64,000 nucleotides of DNA, taken from Megalonaias nervosa. Taxonomy: Eukaryota; Mollusca; Bivalvia; Unionida; Unionidae. The DNA lies in the NCBI GenBank assembly GCA_016617855.1, contig JAECUM010091514.1, positions 1 through 64,000 on the forward strand, in the 5' to 3' direction. A program made the translations under genes and the position numbers. The stretch's first letter is position 1. The number at the start of each line of letters is the position of its first letter. The notes beneath the pieces were generated by a model that was not told the DNA's origin, made no database searches, and saw only the letters and a program-made list of their open reading frames with translations. Positions 34,962 through 49,079 of the stretch are shown here, piece by piece.

Positions 34962-37764
34962 TGTCAGTGCAGTATTTGAGTAAAGTTTAAACTGGTATAA
35001 AATCTTTATTATTAATGATAGACACATGAAAGTTTAATATGTTATGTATAATGACTTTAAATATATAAGAATGAAATTAAAAATAAAAAATTGATTTTTA
35101 TTTTAAAAATTTAAATGAAATTTTAAAAAAAATTAAAAAATAAAATTTTTCCACCAAAAATGCACATATATAATATTTATTGGGAATGATATTAAATGAT
35201 ATCAGCATGTATATAATCCTACACCATATACAAGCTCAAATGATGGATATTTGTCAAATTTTATCAGAGAAAATATCTTTGTAAGTCAAAATGAGACCTT
35301 CATTTAAAATACATGAAGACAAAATTCTATTTTGTAATGTACCTTTAGGTCATTGAAACTACTTATTTGGGGTCCAAGCAGTTAATTTATGTGTTTATGA
35401 TGGGGTGACTTCCTGAGTAACACATCTGCTTGTATAGCTATCAGTAATTGTTTATAAACATAGTTATAGGGTATTTAGTGAGAGGACAGAGATGAAGACT
35501 TTATACTAGAACCTGCTCAAGTTCTCTACAAAATCATATTAAGCTGTCAGAGAATGAAATACAGGTCAAAGGGATAAAATATACTTTCCCCAGGTATATT
35601 TACCCTTGCATGTAAGAAAACAGCAAAAGGATGTAAGTTGAACACAGAATGCATTCCATTTTATTGTTCAGTTTCTTTAAGATATTGATTGATGTAGTGC
35701 GGCATTGTGGCCTAGATGATATTATGGGAATTCTAATGATCCATTTTGCTTTATGCATTATTAATTACTAATAATATTTGTTAACTGACACTCTAAAGAT
35801 TACATAAGAAATATTCAAACAGATTATTTGAATTTAACTTTGTACAACTAATCTTAACATGGTTACATAGCTGACATGAACAAATATGCATATATTTTAG
35901 AATGTTTGGGATCAAAAGTTGACATTCAGTACATCATATAGGCTGACATAGTACCTATAGTGAACCTGTAAGGCTCAGTTCTGGCTGTGTGCACTTCAAA
36001 TATCCAAGATGTTATTTTCATCATGAATATGCCTCTGTATGGTAACATATTTCAATTTAGTACTTTGACAGAGTGCAGTATTGCAGCATCAGCTGATATC
36101 TGATTCCATTGAATCATTGAGCTTAATAACTGGTAACCAACACTCTTAAAAATAGACTAAAAATGTTCAAACAGATCATTTGAATTATGTTTGCACATGT
36201 GATTTTAATAAGTACATTGCATATGTCCCACACATGCAAATGTCCATCCTTGTTTACAAGTTTTGGGGATCAGAATTTCACATTTGGTTGATGATATAGG
36301 ATCTGTTGGTACCTATAGTTGATCTGTGTGGCCACATTTGGCTGTATTCACTCGCAATATCCAAAATTGTTATTTTCCTCATGAATAAGATTGCTTATAG
36401 TAATAAATTTTAATTTGGTACATTGTCATTTGACTTTCCAGTATACTGGTATGTACTAATGTTTGCACCAATGATCAAACCTCACCGTTCCAACATTGCC
36501 TTAAACTTGATGATACATACTCTACCTGATTAGTTATTTAACCTGTAAATGGCTAAATATGCTTGTAGAAACATCATATTTTTTAGGATGCATTTATCAC
36601 TTTAATACATGCCCATTGCTTCACATTTCTGAGTGTCACTCTGTAAAGTTTACTATTTTTTCCCCATGTTTGCAACCTGAATGTTATTTTGAAATCACCA
36701 TATCCAACACATTTTAATTTCATTTGCCTACATCTTACAGTTTTCTAGAATTAAGTGAAACATGTTATATATTTTCAGGTCTGGCCTGGTATCTGGAACA
36801 AAGTGTTAGAGTTGGATCAGTTTGGAAGCTCTCCAGTAGTCCGGTGGTGATGGCAAGGTCTCATAAAGGACATGTGCAGTGTATTGCTATAAGTGACCAA
36901 GATTAGTTCATATCAGCACACTGATATACAGCACCTCAAAGACATGGCTTAGATCTTCATGAGAGAGATTCGCACCATGGTTCAGTAAGGTGGAACCTCC
37001 CTGAAACTGTATTTTCCTATCACATTGTTGACTTTTGTAGTTATCGACATTAAAATGGAATGCATTTTTGCTATAAAACATGGTAGTGGTCCCACCAAAA
37101 CTTTAAATTTGAGTGCACTATTAGTTATACAAACAACTGCCCAAGTACCTGACACAATAAATGTGGAACATAGCACCTGTCATTGTTTCTTTAGTGTGTA
37201 CACCTATATGCATCTGGATAGGCATATTGCAATTTGCTGCCAAAATCACTGTGAGCTATCATGCTTCAGTACCCCTGGGAAAAATGTTATCAGTTGTACA
37301 GACCCAAACTACCATTTGTTTTAAATACCATTCATTAATCAACTTTGCTGCCTTAAATTTGTCAAAATGAATCTTATAACTTGTGTGAAAATTTATTTTT
37401 TTTTAAAAATTTAGTTTTTAAAATTTAAATGTTTATTTAAATTTCCATTAAAATTTAATATATCATTATTTTTAAATTTCAAACATATTTTCAGACAGGC
37501 CTTATCATGTATTACATTTAGGTTTTTACTGCATTGAAAAATTCCTGTAATTAAGGAAGATATAGCAAATTTAGTTTTGGTTTCTCAAGAACACTTGGAC
37601 CACAACTTGCACCCTGTGGAACACCACCACTACACACTTTCTGACAGCTGTCACATGTCTTGTTTGCAAGGAAATTCCAAAAGACTTCATGTTTAAGTTG
37701 AAATAAGTGTGGCATGCAAGTATAAAAGTTTGACTAAAATTGGCCATACAAATTGGGCCTTTCA

Positions 37765-38214
37765 GGCCTTAGGTCACAATTAATAGTTCCGGTTCAGTAC
37801 CCACGAATGTAGTCCCAGTCTATTTTTAGATCATTTTTTCCTGTCTCCGTTTGGTGGTGATACAAGAGTTAGATTTAGGCATTCTTGGTAAGGATTTAAA
37901 GGCAATTGTTTATTCTTTAGAATATGAGCTTATGGTGTGGTTGTCTGTGTGTATTTCGGCGACAGTGCACAGTGAGTAATAAGGCCTTGGTGATGATCCG
38001 GAAGTGAAATCTGTGTTCCATTGCATGGTGTTTTGTTTACATTTCAGCCTCAAAAAAATGCAGGTCAACCCCTGACAAGAACTTCACCGTAAAGTCATCT
38101 TTGAAGGTATTTTAGATTGACATATGATTTGTATTGATGGTCACACAGTGGAAAATTCAGTACTGAGAAACAAATGTAGACAATATATAGTAAAATTAAT
38201 TGTGTTCTATGGCC
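37765..38214. repeat. Right terminal direct repeat
   Basis: This is the mate of 34510-34961. The high similarity suggests a recent insertion if the repeats were made identical at integration. Confidence 0.93.
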
Positions 38215-38325
38215 ACATGTCTGCGGCATGATGCCCCACTGCTAGACATCACTATAAACCGCAACACTGCAGAAATCGTGGCTATATGACTGAAAAATTG
38301 TTAAAACTACATTAAACGTTGTAAT
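38215..38325 (+). mobile_element. 3' half of the interrupted SINE
   Basis: It begins ACATGTCTGCGGCATGATGC and ends with the tail ATGACTGAAAAATTGTTAAAACTACATTAAAC. It completes the element whose front half ends at 34509. Confidence 0.7.
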
Positions 38326-41009
38326 GTATGTATGTATCTTTGTGTGTTGTTACGACTCTATGGTTTTAAACTAAGTAACATAAAAGAACAAAAACAAACA
38401 TGTTTTGTAAAATTCAGCAAACATGCAATAAGCAATGTATTTCCCAAGAATACAAAAGCGAAAATTTAAAAGAACTTACAGGATTGTGAACTAAACCCCA
38501 AAGAGTCCTAAAAGTTATATCACAAGTCTAAAATTGTGGAGTATTCCGAATGAATTTCAGTGGTTTGCAGAATGAATTTCAATTTTGATTGTGCTGATGT
38601 ACCAATATCCTGGAATGGTGTCTCTGTATCACAGTGATATAATTCAAAATGTCCTTGAATAAATTCACAATAATCCCAAAAGAGTGATTTCGTCCGAAAT
38701 TAGTTTTGAGCTCTTTGTAATTCTAGTGAATAAAGGAAATAAATATATCCTTTAAATTTGAACTAAACACAGCTAAAACTGATTTCTCTGAAGACTGATG
38801 TTAAGAGAGGAATGATCAATTATGAGGTAAGAAACCTGACCTATGTCTCAATAAATTTTCTGAAAATACTTTGCCATCGTAATGGAATTTTTCAGTCAAA
38901 TTCATAAACAGAACATAATTACTCATAGAGAGACGATAAAGAGACAGGTACCCGTCCAATGACAAGTATACTTCCGTTTTATATTCATAAAACTAAGTTT
39001 CTTTTATGAATTGTAAATATTCTGTTGATGAATGCTAGCTAGTGTCCTTCATTAGTGTTCGGTAATTTTCTCCTGCTATTATGGGATGATAATGTAAATA
39101 TTTTTTACAGAATTTTCCTGAAGTTAAGTTGTATGCGACGCAATCTGGTAATACCCAATATGGTGTAGAATAACTAAGTTGTTCATTGTAAAGTAGGTCT
39201 TATTTATAATGAACCGAGTTTCAGTTGTAGTCGGCCCTAGCTAGGTGTGTGAAGATTTTCTCTTTCTTGGAAACGTCAAGCAAGTAATAAGAATTAAGTC
39301 ACCTCAGTCTACTTGGCAAATCGATTTGTACACATCTTTGTTTATAAAGGAATACATTGAACAACTTGAAATGTGGAGAAGCTATACTCACCCAAGCGTG
39401 ATTAATAGTATCATAACAGTGCCTGGCTTACTTTATTAAACTCACTAAATCGATGGCATGATACTATTTACATGCTTCCTACACTAGGTTGTAATAGTGA
39501 ATATTCCATTTAATTATCGAATTTATTATAGAATAGTTAAAGAGGTTGAATTCTAGAAATATTTTGCAAAGATAAGCAAAAATTACAAGTTAATATTCAA
39601 AGAGCATAAATAACTGATATGGATATTTTTAAAATGGCAGACCAACAGGATAGTTTCCTAAAACGGGAACCTTAACATTTAATAGCTTAAATCGTCTGTT
39701 CAGTCCATTAAGGTTCGAAAATAAATTAAAGGTTGTATTCAAGTTTGTTTTGATTAATGTTTAACTTATTAGAGGTCATTGGGAAATTGAAATTCCAAAC
39801 GACACTTTTAAATCTTAGAACACTTTCTAACACAAAGAATCTCAATAAAAACCAATTTACGGAAAACATAGAAGTTTTTATACAGATGGAAACCAAATAT
39901 TGGAGGAAAGATATTTACCCATGCAGGTACGTTTATGAATATCAGAATGAATAAGGAAACCAAATTATCAGCAGTCGTTATTTTTGTCTTGTTTCTGAGG
40001 CTCGGGAATCACCGAGGAAGGTTGACAGTATATCAACGATGAAATATTTGAAATCTGAGTATATTCTGGACTTGCCTGACTCCCACGTTCAGGAAGGTAC
40101 ATTAATGTTGTGTGACTTTTGAAATGTTATGCAATGTCTTTATGAATAATTACAAATTAAATCTATCACAGTATTCGAGTCAACCTGGACTAAATGTTGC
40201 AAGTTTGGAAATATAAGTAAAGTAGATTTATAACTAATTGCAGACAATCAGAAAACAGAGGAGGAATTAGCGGCTACCTGATATGTATGTCAAAACAAAT
40301 ACTAGCTCTATATTACTGGTAGAGGTATAACTGAGGATGATGGAGAATACGATGTAAGAAAGGGAAAGTTAAGTCATTATGTACCGAGATGCCAATAACC
40401 TTTATGGTTGGGCCAACAAACAATTCATGGTTGTCAATCCTTATAATGTAGCTTCCAAACAGCATCCAAAGTCATAAAGGATAGTTTAATGATAATAAAA
40501 TCTTGAGACTATTTTGAAGTTATATTTGGATGCATAGACGCATCTCTATGACTACTACGTCACATTGGCTCCGCAAAAAATTAATAAATAAATAGAAAAA
40601 GCAATAAATAAACTTTAACATAATCAAAAAATTCTTTATGTAATCACTATTACAAAATAAATTATGATTTGTGCACGTTACAGAACTAAATGATACATTT
40701 TATCCACTAATGTAGTTCAATATTGTACGTTCTTTTAGGTTTAGAACCAAATAAGATACATAGGGTTGTGCTATTCAAACAAAGACTAAAGTTAAAATTT
40801 CCCATTGTACGGAACACCAGTTTATAACACTGACATTAAAATGGGTTTCGTCAAGCTCATAAATAGTTGCGTGCTTTGAAAAATGTCACATAAATCAGAT
40901 AAAAATACATTTTGATGAAAATACATTTTGTTTTCAGGTATCAGAAAGTTTGATCATTTTCAAGGAGAACTATCATATATCAAGACTCAGGCTTAGCTTT
41001 AAACCCCCC

Positions 41010-41047
<38 letters not shown>

Positions 41048-42520
41048 CACCACAACAACAACAGCAACAGCAACAAAAGCTTCACGGCCCTTCAGAGTAA
41101 AGCAAGCGATTAAAATTCAATTTTATTACTACAATGAAGTCAAATACCAAGATGAGGATACAATGAGGCTGCCAGTAACTGAAACAGTACGTTATGATTT
41201 GATAAAGATAGATAAAGGATAAGGTCCTTGTTTACAGTACGAGTAATTACTATAACATTATTGTTGGTACTACTAATATAAATAAAAATGTCCCTGGTCG
41301 TAATGAAGATGACTTATATCGAGTTCCTGTACATAAAATTGTGTAACCGAATGAGTAAGTCATGTTTCTTTACAACCGATCACTGAAAGGTCTGTAAGAC
41401 ATCTAGAAATGGGCGAACAAAAAGAATATATAGATTATAAAGTTTGAAATGTACCTAAATTGTCTATATAATCAAACCGTACATTACCAGGAAAAAAAAT
41501 CGATTACACACTTTATTATAATCTATGAAATATGAAATATGAAATATAACGGCATATAATAAAGCTTTGTCTGTATTTGACAACAAACGTTGTTTAGTTG
41601 ATAGAATACACTTCGATATGGCTAATACAAATACAACGAAAACACTTCAGTATGGCTAATACAAATACAACGAAAACACTTCAGTATGGCTAATACAAAT
41701 AGAATAAACACTTCTGTAGGGCTAATAATAAAGAGAACAATATAACAATACTAGAAATGTACATGAAGATGTGCGTTAGATGTTCCATTGACAAGTCAAA
41801 GGATCTATTTAACAATATAAAAATTATTATCAGGGTTGCGTAGATAACAACTATCATGGAATACAATACAGAAAGAACAAGGACAGAACTTCTACAAACC
41901 TACTAAAGAATTAAATATGTCGCATTAGGATCAATGGTCAGTTAAACCAAATTGCAAGAACTGATAGTGCCTAGAACGTTTAATGATTTTGGCCAGAATT
42001 TCAGAAGCTGATACTACGAAGAGCCAGAGCATGAATCATTTAATAACGCATACAGGTATTGAGCTTTCCAGTCCTGATGGACAGAGAAAATATATCAAGT
42101 GAAGAAATGTACGTATTATTGACGATCTAATCAATACATCCAGTAGAGATATAATGACATTGAACATTGAGATCATAAAATTTCATCTGAGGAGTATAAC
42201 GAGTTCTGGATTAGCCAGCCAGTAGCCAATTTGTAATCAATTGTATATTAAAACCTCAGAAAAAGTCTTCTGTTCTTTTTCTGTTTTGTTTCCACTTTTC
42301 AATGAGCACGCTTTCCTAATCTCACTTAACACATTACTACCATTGAACATGTTTAGTCGACGTTTTATTTTCATTGTAAAATACCTTTAAAATCCTAACA
42401 TTCCCACTTGAGCCCTTTATCACATAACTAGATATCTATCACCCATGCATATATTCCGTAATGTCTATAAGTGAATACTAGCTGCTAACTCAGTTGGACA
42501 GCACCTTGAGTCATTCCACT
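38326..42520. other. Mostly non-coding; possible relic of a viral-type polymerase
   Basis: At 40375-40435 a short frame reads YRDANNLYGWANKQF, resembling motif A of Polinton-type family-B polymerases (D-x-N-x-L-Y-G). It is closed by stops on both sides. The wider 39600-42250 stretch is less AT-simple than its flanks but shows no further certain motif. A (CA)n tract lies at about 41015-41044. A 34-bp unit, ATGGCTAATACAAATACAAC-GAAAACACTTCAGT, repeats three times at about 41618-41715. Confidence 0.4.
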
Positions 42521-42525
42521 CATTC

Positions 42526-42553
42526 ATATATATATATATATATATATATATAA

Positions 42554-42616
<63 letters not shown>
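42526..42616. repeat. (AT)n microsatellite
   Basis: A TA tract of about 90 bp with one AAG interruption, immediately left of the LINE relic. Confidence 0.95.
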
Positions 42617-42620
<4 letters not shown>

Positions 42621-42639
42621 AGATGTCCGCTATCGCTTA

Positions 42640-45350
42640 ACCGGCTTGATGCAGCTGTTCCGTTTTTTGTGCCGTTTTTCATGATATATGTGCTTGTTGT
42701 CTGTCTTCGTCTACGTTATTGTGTTCATCATGCATTGGCTGTTCTGTTCGTACGTGTTTCTTCATCTCCTTGTTCTGGAAACGAGAACAATTATACTTTT
42801 TCTCAGCTGTCTTGCTCCACTGCCACAACGTCCTTTGTTGTTGAACAAACCGCCATCACGTGATATTCGCCAGTCCACTCGTTTATGCTATGAAGGACCC
42901 ACATTAATTTCTTTAAATGCCCACACCTTGGCTCACCACACTACATTGTGCACTAGACTAAACGACCTGGGTGTACATTCATCATTACTTATATGCAACG
43001 GAAGCGAAACCAGAAATGTTTCGATGCTGGCCGGCGTAGAACAGGAAGAAGAGTTCCAGTTATCTCCCTTTCACCCTTTCCGGCTCAGCAATTTAAAAAT
43101 TCGGCCGTTAATTTGGATAACGTAATTCAAATCCCTATTAAATCGTCAACCTTTGTGTCAACTATGCAAGAGATACCACTGCGTATCCCATTATTCAATG
43201 CCCATTCAGTAGGACCACCGGAAAAGCGCACAGAAACGGTTAATTTTATCAACGATCAGAACATCGACGTCTTTTTCTTGACGTAAACATGGCTAAAAAC
43301 ATGAGGCGATGAGCCCAAGTGCGCGGATCTAACACCCACCGGTTGCTCCATCATGTCGTTCCCCCGCCACTCTAGTGGAGGTGGAATCGCTGTCATCGCA
43401 AAGAACTCCATGATCAAACGTCTTAACCACACCACAACCTTCGATTTCTACCACACATCGTTTGAACTAGTCCAAACCATACTCACTCTGGAACATAGGT
43501 CAGTCTATTTTTTCTGCCTCTACCGCCCTCCTCCTGGTAGAAAAAAACAAGCTGACTGAATCTCTCTTTTTGGAGCAGTTTCCGAATCTCTTGGAGTATG
43601 GAAATTCGATAGGTGGCAACCTGATTATTCTTGGACATTTCAACGTTCACTTTGACTTTCCTGGAAACCCATAAACATCAAAACTCCTAGATTCCATTCA
43701 AGTTTTCACCCTCAAACGGTCAGTTAACCAACCCACCCATAAACATGGTCACATTTTAGACTGGATTCTTCATAGACCTGATAATAATATTCTACGGTCC
43801 TGCCTGGTATCCCACGAACTTGCATCAGATCACCTCTGCATTATATGCCGTCTTGACGTATCAGTCCCTATCCCTCCATCTTTATTTGCTACAAAGAGAA
43901 ACCTCCGTATGATAAATAGAACCCAACTAATGCATGACACCCAAGCACACCTAACAACTTGGTTACCTCCTACTGCAGAACAATTGGATAGCTGCCTGCA
44001 TTCATTGCTAGACAAACATGCCCCAGCAACCAAGTGCAGAGTATCAATTAAAAAGTGTTCTCCGTGGTACAGCAGTGTTGGGGACCAGCTTCGCACTGCT
44101 AAAAGAGACCGCCGAGAGGCTTTGGCTTTCCACCAGACTCACTATTCATAAGCAAATCTAAGAAGCCGCTAAGAAGAACGTCACAAACATAGTCCATGCA
44201 GCAAAATCAGCCCACTACAGTACTAAGATCACGGAAAATTTCAGCTGCAAAGAGCTCTTCGAGATTACTAACAAGCTAATATCAAGGAACAAATGTACAC
44301 CACTTCCAACTACCTTCACTCCAGTCGACCTTCCGGACCTGTTTGCAAATTTCTTCCGTGACAAAGTACAAACCATGAGAGATAAGCTTGACAACACATT
44401 TTCAATTGACTCGTCGTCACCATACAGTTGTGATACAGAATTTCAGCGGCAACCGTTAGCAGCATTTGAACCTGTCTCTATGGATTTAGTACGTACAATC
44501 GTGATGAAGAGTGCACCAAAGTCATGTGAACTTGATCCAACTCCAACATCACTGGTGCTTGAGTGTTTAGATCTAATATTGTCTTCACTAACTGATGTTA
44601 TTAATACCTCTCTCTCATCCTGGGAATTCCCATCATTTTTCAAAACTGCCATTGTAAACCTCTGTTGAAGAAACTAACACTGGACCATAACAATTTAAAG
44701 AACTACCGCCCCGTTTCTAATCTCCTACTAATGTCAACAATCTTAGAAAACGTTGTTCTATCCCAACTTGTATCTCATCTGAATTCAAACAGTCCTTTTA
44801 GCAATGTACGGTCTGCATATCGCCCTTGCCACAGTTCTGAAACTACTCTTCTGAAAGTAGTAAATGACCTTCTCTCTGCTTTGGATAGCGGAAAGATTAC
44901 AGTCCTCACTCTCCTTGATTTGTCTGCAGCATTTGACACAATAGACCATGATATATTACTTCACCGTCTCCAGCATGCATTTGGCATTCATGATACAGCC
45001 TTACTGTAATTCAAGTCCTACTTGGTCAACAGGACACAAATTGTGTCCGCAAATGGAATACACTCCAGCCCAGTTGATCCATGTTGTGGTGTTCCACAGG
45101 GGTCTGTTCTTGGAGCTGTTCTCTTCATTCTGTACACACAGCAGCTCTCAAGCGTCATAGATCATCATCCAGTGTCTCACCAATTGTACGATGATGACAC
45201 CCAAATATACAAATCTAGACACCCAAATGAAAGTTGCTGCTACAATTCAAGGCGTAGAGAGGTGCATTTCTGATGTGAAATCATGGATGACATGTAACAA
45301 GCTGCAGATGAATGATGATAAAAATGAAGCCATTTTGATTACAACACAAA
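42640..45350 (+). mobile_element. Decayed CR1/L2-like LINE with endonuclease and reverse transcriptase
   Basis: Read over several frames, the order is that of a LINE ORF2. An apurinic endonuclease runs from about 43190 (NAHSVGPPEKR, then GGIAVIAKNS, YRPPPG, LIILGHFNV and SDHLCI). A linker follows. The reverse transcriptase spans about 44690-45350: NYRPVSNLL, LLDLSAAFDTIDHDILLHRL, GVPQGSVLGAVLFILYT, QLYDDDTQIYKS and a thumb with CISDVKSWMTCNKLQMN. The catalytic YADD-type box reads YDDD, and stops and frameshifts occur throughout, so the copy is dead. Upstream of about 43190 any ORF1 is unrecognisable. No 3' tail or flanking duplication was found. Confidence 0.85.
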
Positions 45351-45718
45351 GATTTTCTCATTCACATCCTTTACCTCAAACAACAAAGCAAACAGCAGCA
45401 ACCAATGAAAACAAAACAAACACAAAACTTGATGACACATCTAAATGTCATTTTAGCCTAAAATATTCAATAGAACCTCGAACATGTTCTTAAATTTGTT
45501 TGTTTTAGTCTTCTTCCAAGTAAAAATCTGTACTTTAATAAGATTAATTGCTATTGTTTCAGGCTTCCAGTTTAAGACGCAGTCGAAATGAAACAGTTCT
45601 GGAAGATGGTGTCAGTATGGTCCTTGCATTTGCATTTATCTATTAATCTTCACAATGACCATGTTATTATTCATTTATATTTGCAGAAGGCGATAGAGAG
45701 AATTAAACTTTAATGTGG

Positions 45719-46228
45719 TGTCATCTTGTTCTTGCTTGTAATATAGCAGCGTGTAAAATTCACATCCTTGCTTGTAATAATCGCACCTGTCAAATTCACA
45801 CAATTAAGTTAAATATTGTGCTTGTCAAATTCAAATCCTTATTTCTAATACTTGCACCTGTCAAATTCAAATCTTTCCTTAATTTTAGCACCTTTCAAAT
45901 TCAAATCCCTAACTTCTAATACTAACACCTGTCAAATTCACATCATTGCTTCTAATACTAGCACCTGTCAAATTCAAATCCTTACTTCAAATACTGACAC
46001 CTGCCAAATTCACATCCTTGCTTCAAATATTAGCACCTGTCAAATTCACATCCTTGCTTCTAATACTAGCATCTGTCAAATTCAAATCTTTACTTCTAAT
46101 ACTAGCACATATCAAATTCACATCTTTGCTTCTAATACTACCACATATCAAATTCACACACTTACGTATAATAGTTGCACCTGTCGAATTCACATCCTTC
46201 ATTTTAAAACTAGCACGTCAAATTACAA
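45719..46228. repeat. 36-bp minisatellite, about 14 units
   Basis: The unit is close to CACCTGTCAAATTCACATCC-TTGCTTCTAATACTAG. The array is 3-periodic, so long repetitive ORFs (TCQIHILASNT) run through it in more than one frame. These are not treated as genes. Confidence 0.93.
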
Positions 46229-49079
46229 TCCTTATTTGTACTAGGATTCCTGTAGAAATACGATTTTAGATACAATTTTATAATACTACTTCAATGATTG
46301 TTTTTACACCCAAAATGATACACATATCCTATGTCTGAGAGGCACAGAGGTCTTTACATTCAATCATTTTCCACGTCACCCATTCGATGCGAAACATTTG
46401 ATTCCGAGTTCGAAACAGCACTAACGAATACCGAAATTTATGATATATGACTCAATATTCTTCAAACTGGAAATTTAATTACGAAATCTTATAAATAAAA
46501 GTACATCAAGGAATACGAAAAGTTTCAAAATGGCCATGATGGTGCCATGTTGGAGGTGGTCAGACATAGCTACACAGTGTGCATCTACGTTTCATAGTAA
46601 ATACAAGAAAAGAGCTCACTCGTAAAGCAGAAACCTCGTATTGCCTCGAGCGGCGGATACAATACATGTGTACACTTCACGAGTCCTTATATCTACTGGG
46701 GAAAAAAACCCGTAGGTATTCTTTCTGTTATATATTTTTAAAGCGAAAACTAGATTTACATCCATTTTTTCTTACATTCTGTATAAGCAGTATTGCAATA
46801 ACTTTTAGTGTATACGCCCCAGTATAAGCAACTCTAAAGATTTTAAGGATGGGAAACCGTCTTGGGAGTAGAGATCAGCATCTTTTCCAATACAGATATA
46901 AATATATTGCAAGAAAATATGCCGATATTTTGTTCTTCCAATTTCGGTATGGGATTGATATCAGTATTTGTTCTGTCTTCACACACACACACACTACATT
47001 GCTATCTAAATGACAGTTTTTCTGCAAATTGGTCTATGGAAAGTTATGCCAACTCAATGACAACTTCCTACAGCAAGTGTCGGTCATTTGTAATGAAAAG
47101 GTTTTTTTTAGCAAGGAATTAATCGGTGAATAATTTTTCAATAAAAACAAAAATAAAATTAGAATTATCCATTGCAAGCTTGTTTGCTTCGTATAATATT
47201 ATGAGATATTAAACAGGAATCTGCCATGAATCAGCCGTGATTCAACACTTTGTGGATACTGATGTCTCCACCACCGCCTTCAAAGCCGCGAAAATGGTCC
47301 CCAGATACAATTATTTGCCTATCCAGGGGAGGGGAAAAAAAAAAGACTATAAAGGCAACGTTCATGATAGATTCAGTGGTACGTGATCTAAGCTTAAAGT
47401 TAAGACTGGTTTTGATCGGATATGACCCAGTCTTGATCAAGCTGAGACTGGCTATGATCGCGTTCGTTTATTTTTCCTAATTCATGTTTGTTCATTACCA
47501 AACGGTTGTTAAAGGTTTAGAATTGTTAAGCACTGCGATTTGCACGATAGACGGTTGATTATTATATAAAATCATCGTGATTTGTATTAGAGACTTGGTT
47601 TATTATATTACTGCACTGCGATTTGCATGATAGACATTGTTGATTTCATGCAATTTCCTGTTAGACAGACGGACCTATGAAGAAGTATACAAAGCGCGAG
47701 ACCTGTTAAGCTTCTTATGGACGTATTAATCCCGTGTTGATGTGAGCATCCGTACAGCACTGTCTAAAATATGGCTGTGACGATTAGTTTAAGATTAAAC
47801 GACAGTACACAAAATCACCTGAAGAGAGATTGTGCGTGTGTAACCGTATGGTATTTTATTTTTTTATTTTTTTTGGACACCTTTCAATACCACAGCCCCA
47901 GACACTATTGTAATTAGTTAAAATACACCTTATGCAATGAACTGGATCAAAAGCAGGACACGGTCAGACCAATGAATGCATAGGACACAGACTATTGTAT
48001 GCATACAATCGACATTTATTCAAGATGCAAAATACTGCAATTATTGCAATAATCAGGAATCATCTGGATTCACGGAAAAGCTTCACCATGGTGCAGATGC
48101 GAACCTGGACTTCTGATCTGACATTAGCGTATTTTTGTTGTACGAGAGATTTTTATACTTGCTTGCACTCATAGTGCGGTGAAAAATACCCTCCAACTTT
48201 ATCTGAAGGAGGAGATCCTGATCAGTTTATCTTTCCTTGATATGTGTATGTGGATGGCGAAGTGGAGATACTGTTGAGAAGATTCTCTGTGTGTAATTGA
48301 CAATGTTGGCATATAACTTTATTACATGAAATTCTTCTAGATATTGACAGTTGAATCACAACGATTGCACCACATCAAGAGACAACTTGTCCCCAATTGC
48401 TTCCAAAAGAGCAAAACAGTTGTGTCCCTTGAACAGCGTCCTGAACGACTTATTGAAGTTAGGTCTTTGTCTTAAGGAAAATTATATTTCCCAGATTAAT
48501 GTACATAAAGAAGTTCAGATTGAGAGTTTCTGTCAAAGTGATATTTTAAGGGAATATACGTATTCAATGACCACAAACATTAATATAATGGACTGGAATA
48601 GGTGTGATAATTATAGAGGATAGAGAATTATTCTCACCCAATGACCGCACAATTTGTATTAGTAAATGTAAAAGCATGGTATGCGAAAAGAGAATCGGTC
48701 AATGACCATACACAATTAGTAAAAGCGCGATATATGAAGAGACAATGACTAATTCAATGACTCAGTGCCAGTGTAACAGGACTGAAACACGAATGTATGC
48801 TTGGATTGAATGATAACGCAACACAATGAAACTGTATGAAAGTTTATGAAATATAAGTTAATGAAACAAAAGATGAATAAATGTTCACTACAACACATAT
48901 GCAAATTGGCTCAAACACACCCACTACATATAATACTATATTGAACACGTTACAGATACACGCATGTGTAACAAGAATACGAGTGGTTCTCCCACTCAAT
49001 GTACACAATGAAAAGAATATTTACAGAATCATACGAGATAAATGAACATACACGAATACGATTCACAGGATCGTACGAT
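46229..49079. other. Non-coding region
   Basis: No recognisable gene was found. A short duplicated phrase CACTGCGATTTGCA-GATAGAC occurs at about 47533 and 47613, and a (CA)n stub lies at 46981. ORFs at 46579-46827, 46862-47122 and 48351-48623 have no domain. Confidence 0.4.

Larger units (their letters stand above)
34510..38214. mobile_element. 3.7-kb element with about 450-bp terminal direct repeats, no coding capacity
   Basis: Direct repeats lie at 34510-34961 (452 bp) and 37765-38214 (450 bp). Both start GGCCTTAGGTCACAATTAAT and end GTTCTATGGCC, and only scattered differences are seen between them. Target-site duplications ACAT occur at 34506-34509 and 38215-38218. The layout is that of an LTR element, but the ends are GGCC...GGCC rather than TG...CA. 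No tRNA primer-binding site follows the left repeat (TGTCAGTGCAG) and no polypurine tract precedes the right one. The interior (34962-37764) has no gag or pol. It does hold diverged internal repeats, for example the block GTACCTATAGT...ATCCAA-AT-GTTATTTTC at about 35950 and 36310. A non-autonomous LARD-like or other terminal-repeat element is likely. Confidence 0.75.

Noticed and set aside
36724..36906. 60-codon ORF ending SHKGHVQCIAISDQD, resembling a WD40 blade
   Set aside because: There is only one possible blade, within a repeat element, with no further WD repeats before or after.
34510..38214. Standard Gypsy/Copia LTR retrotransposon
   Set aside because: No TG...CA ends, primer site, polypurine tract, gag or pol were found.
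45719..46228. Regular 36-bp repeats resembling a CRISPR array
   Set aside because: There are no unique spacers: whole units repeat with graded divergence in a eukaryotic setting, so it is a minisatellite.
45852..46269. ORFs of 130 and 107 codons with repeated peptides
   Set aside because: Both frames are open only because the repeat period is a multiple of three and AT-rich; there is no start context or domain.
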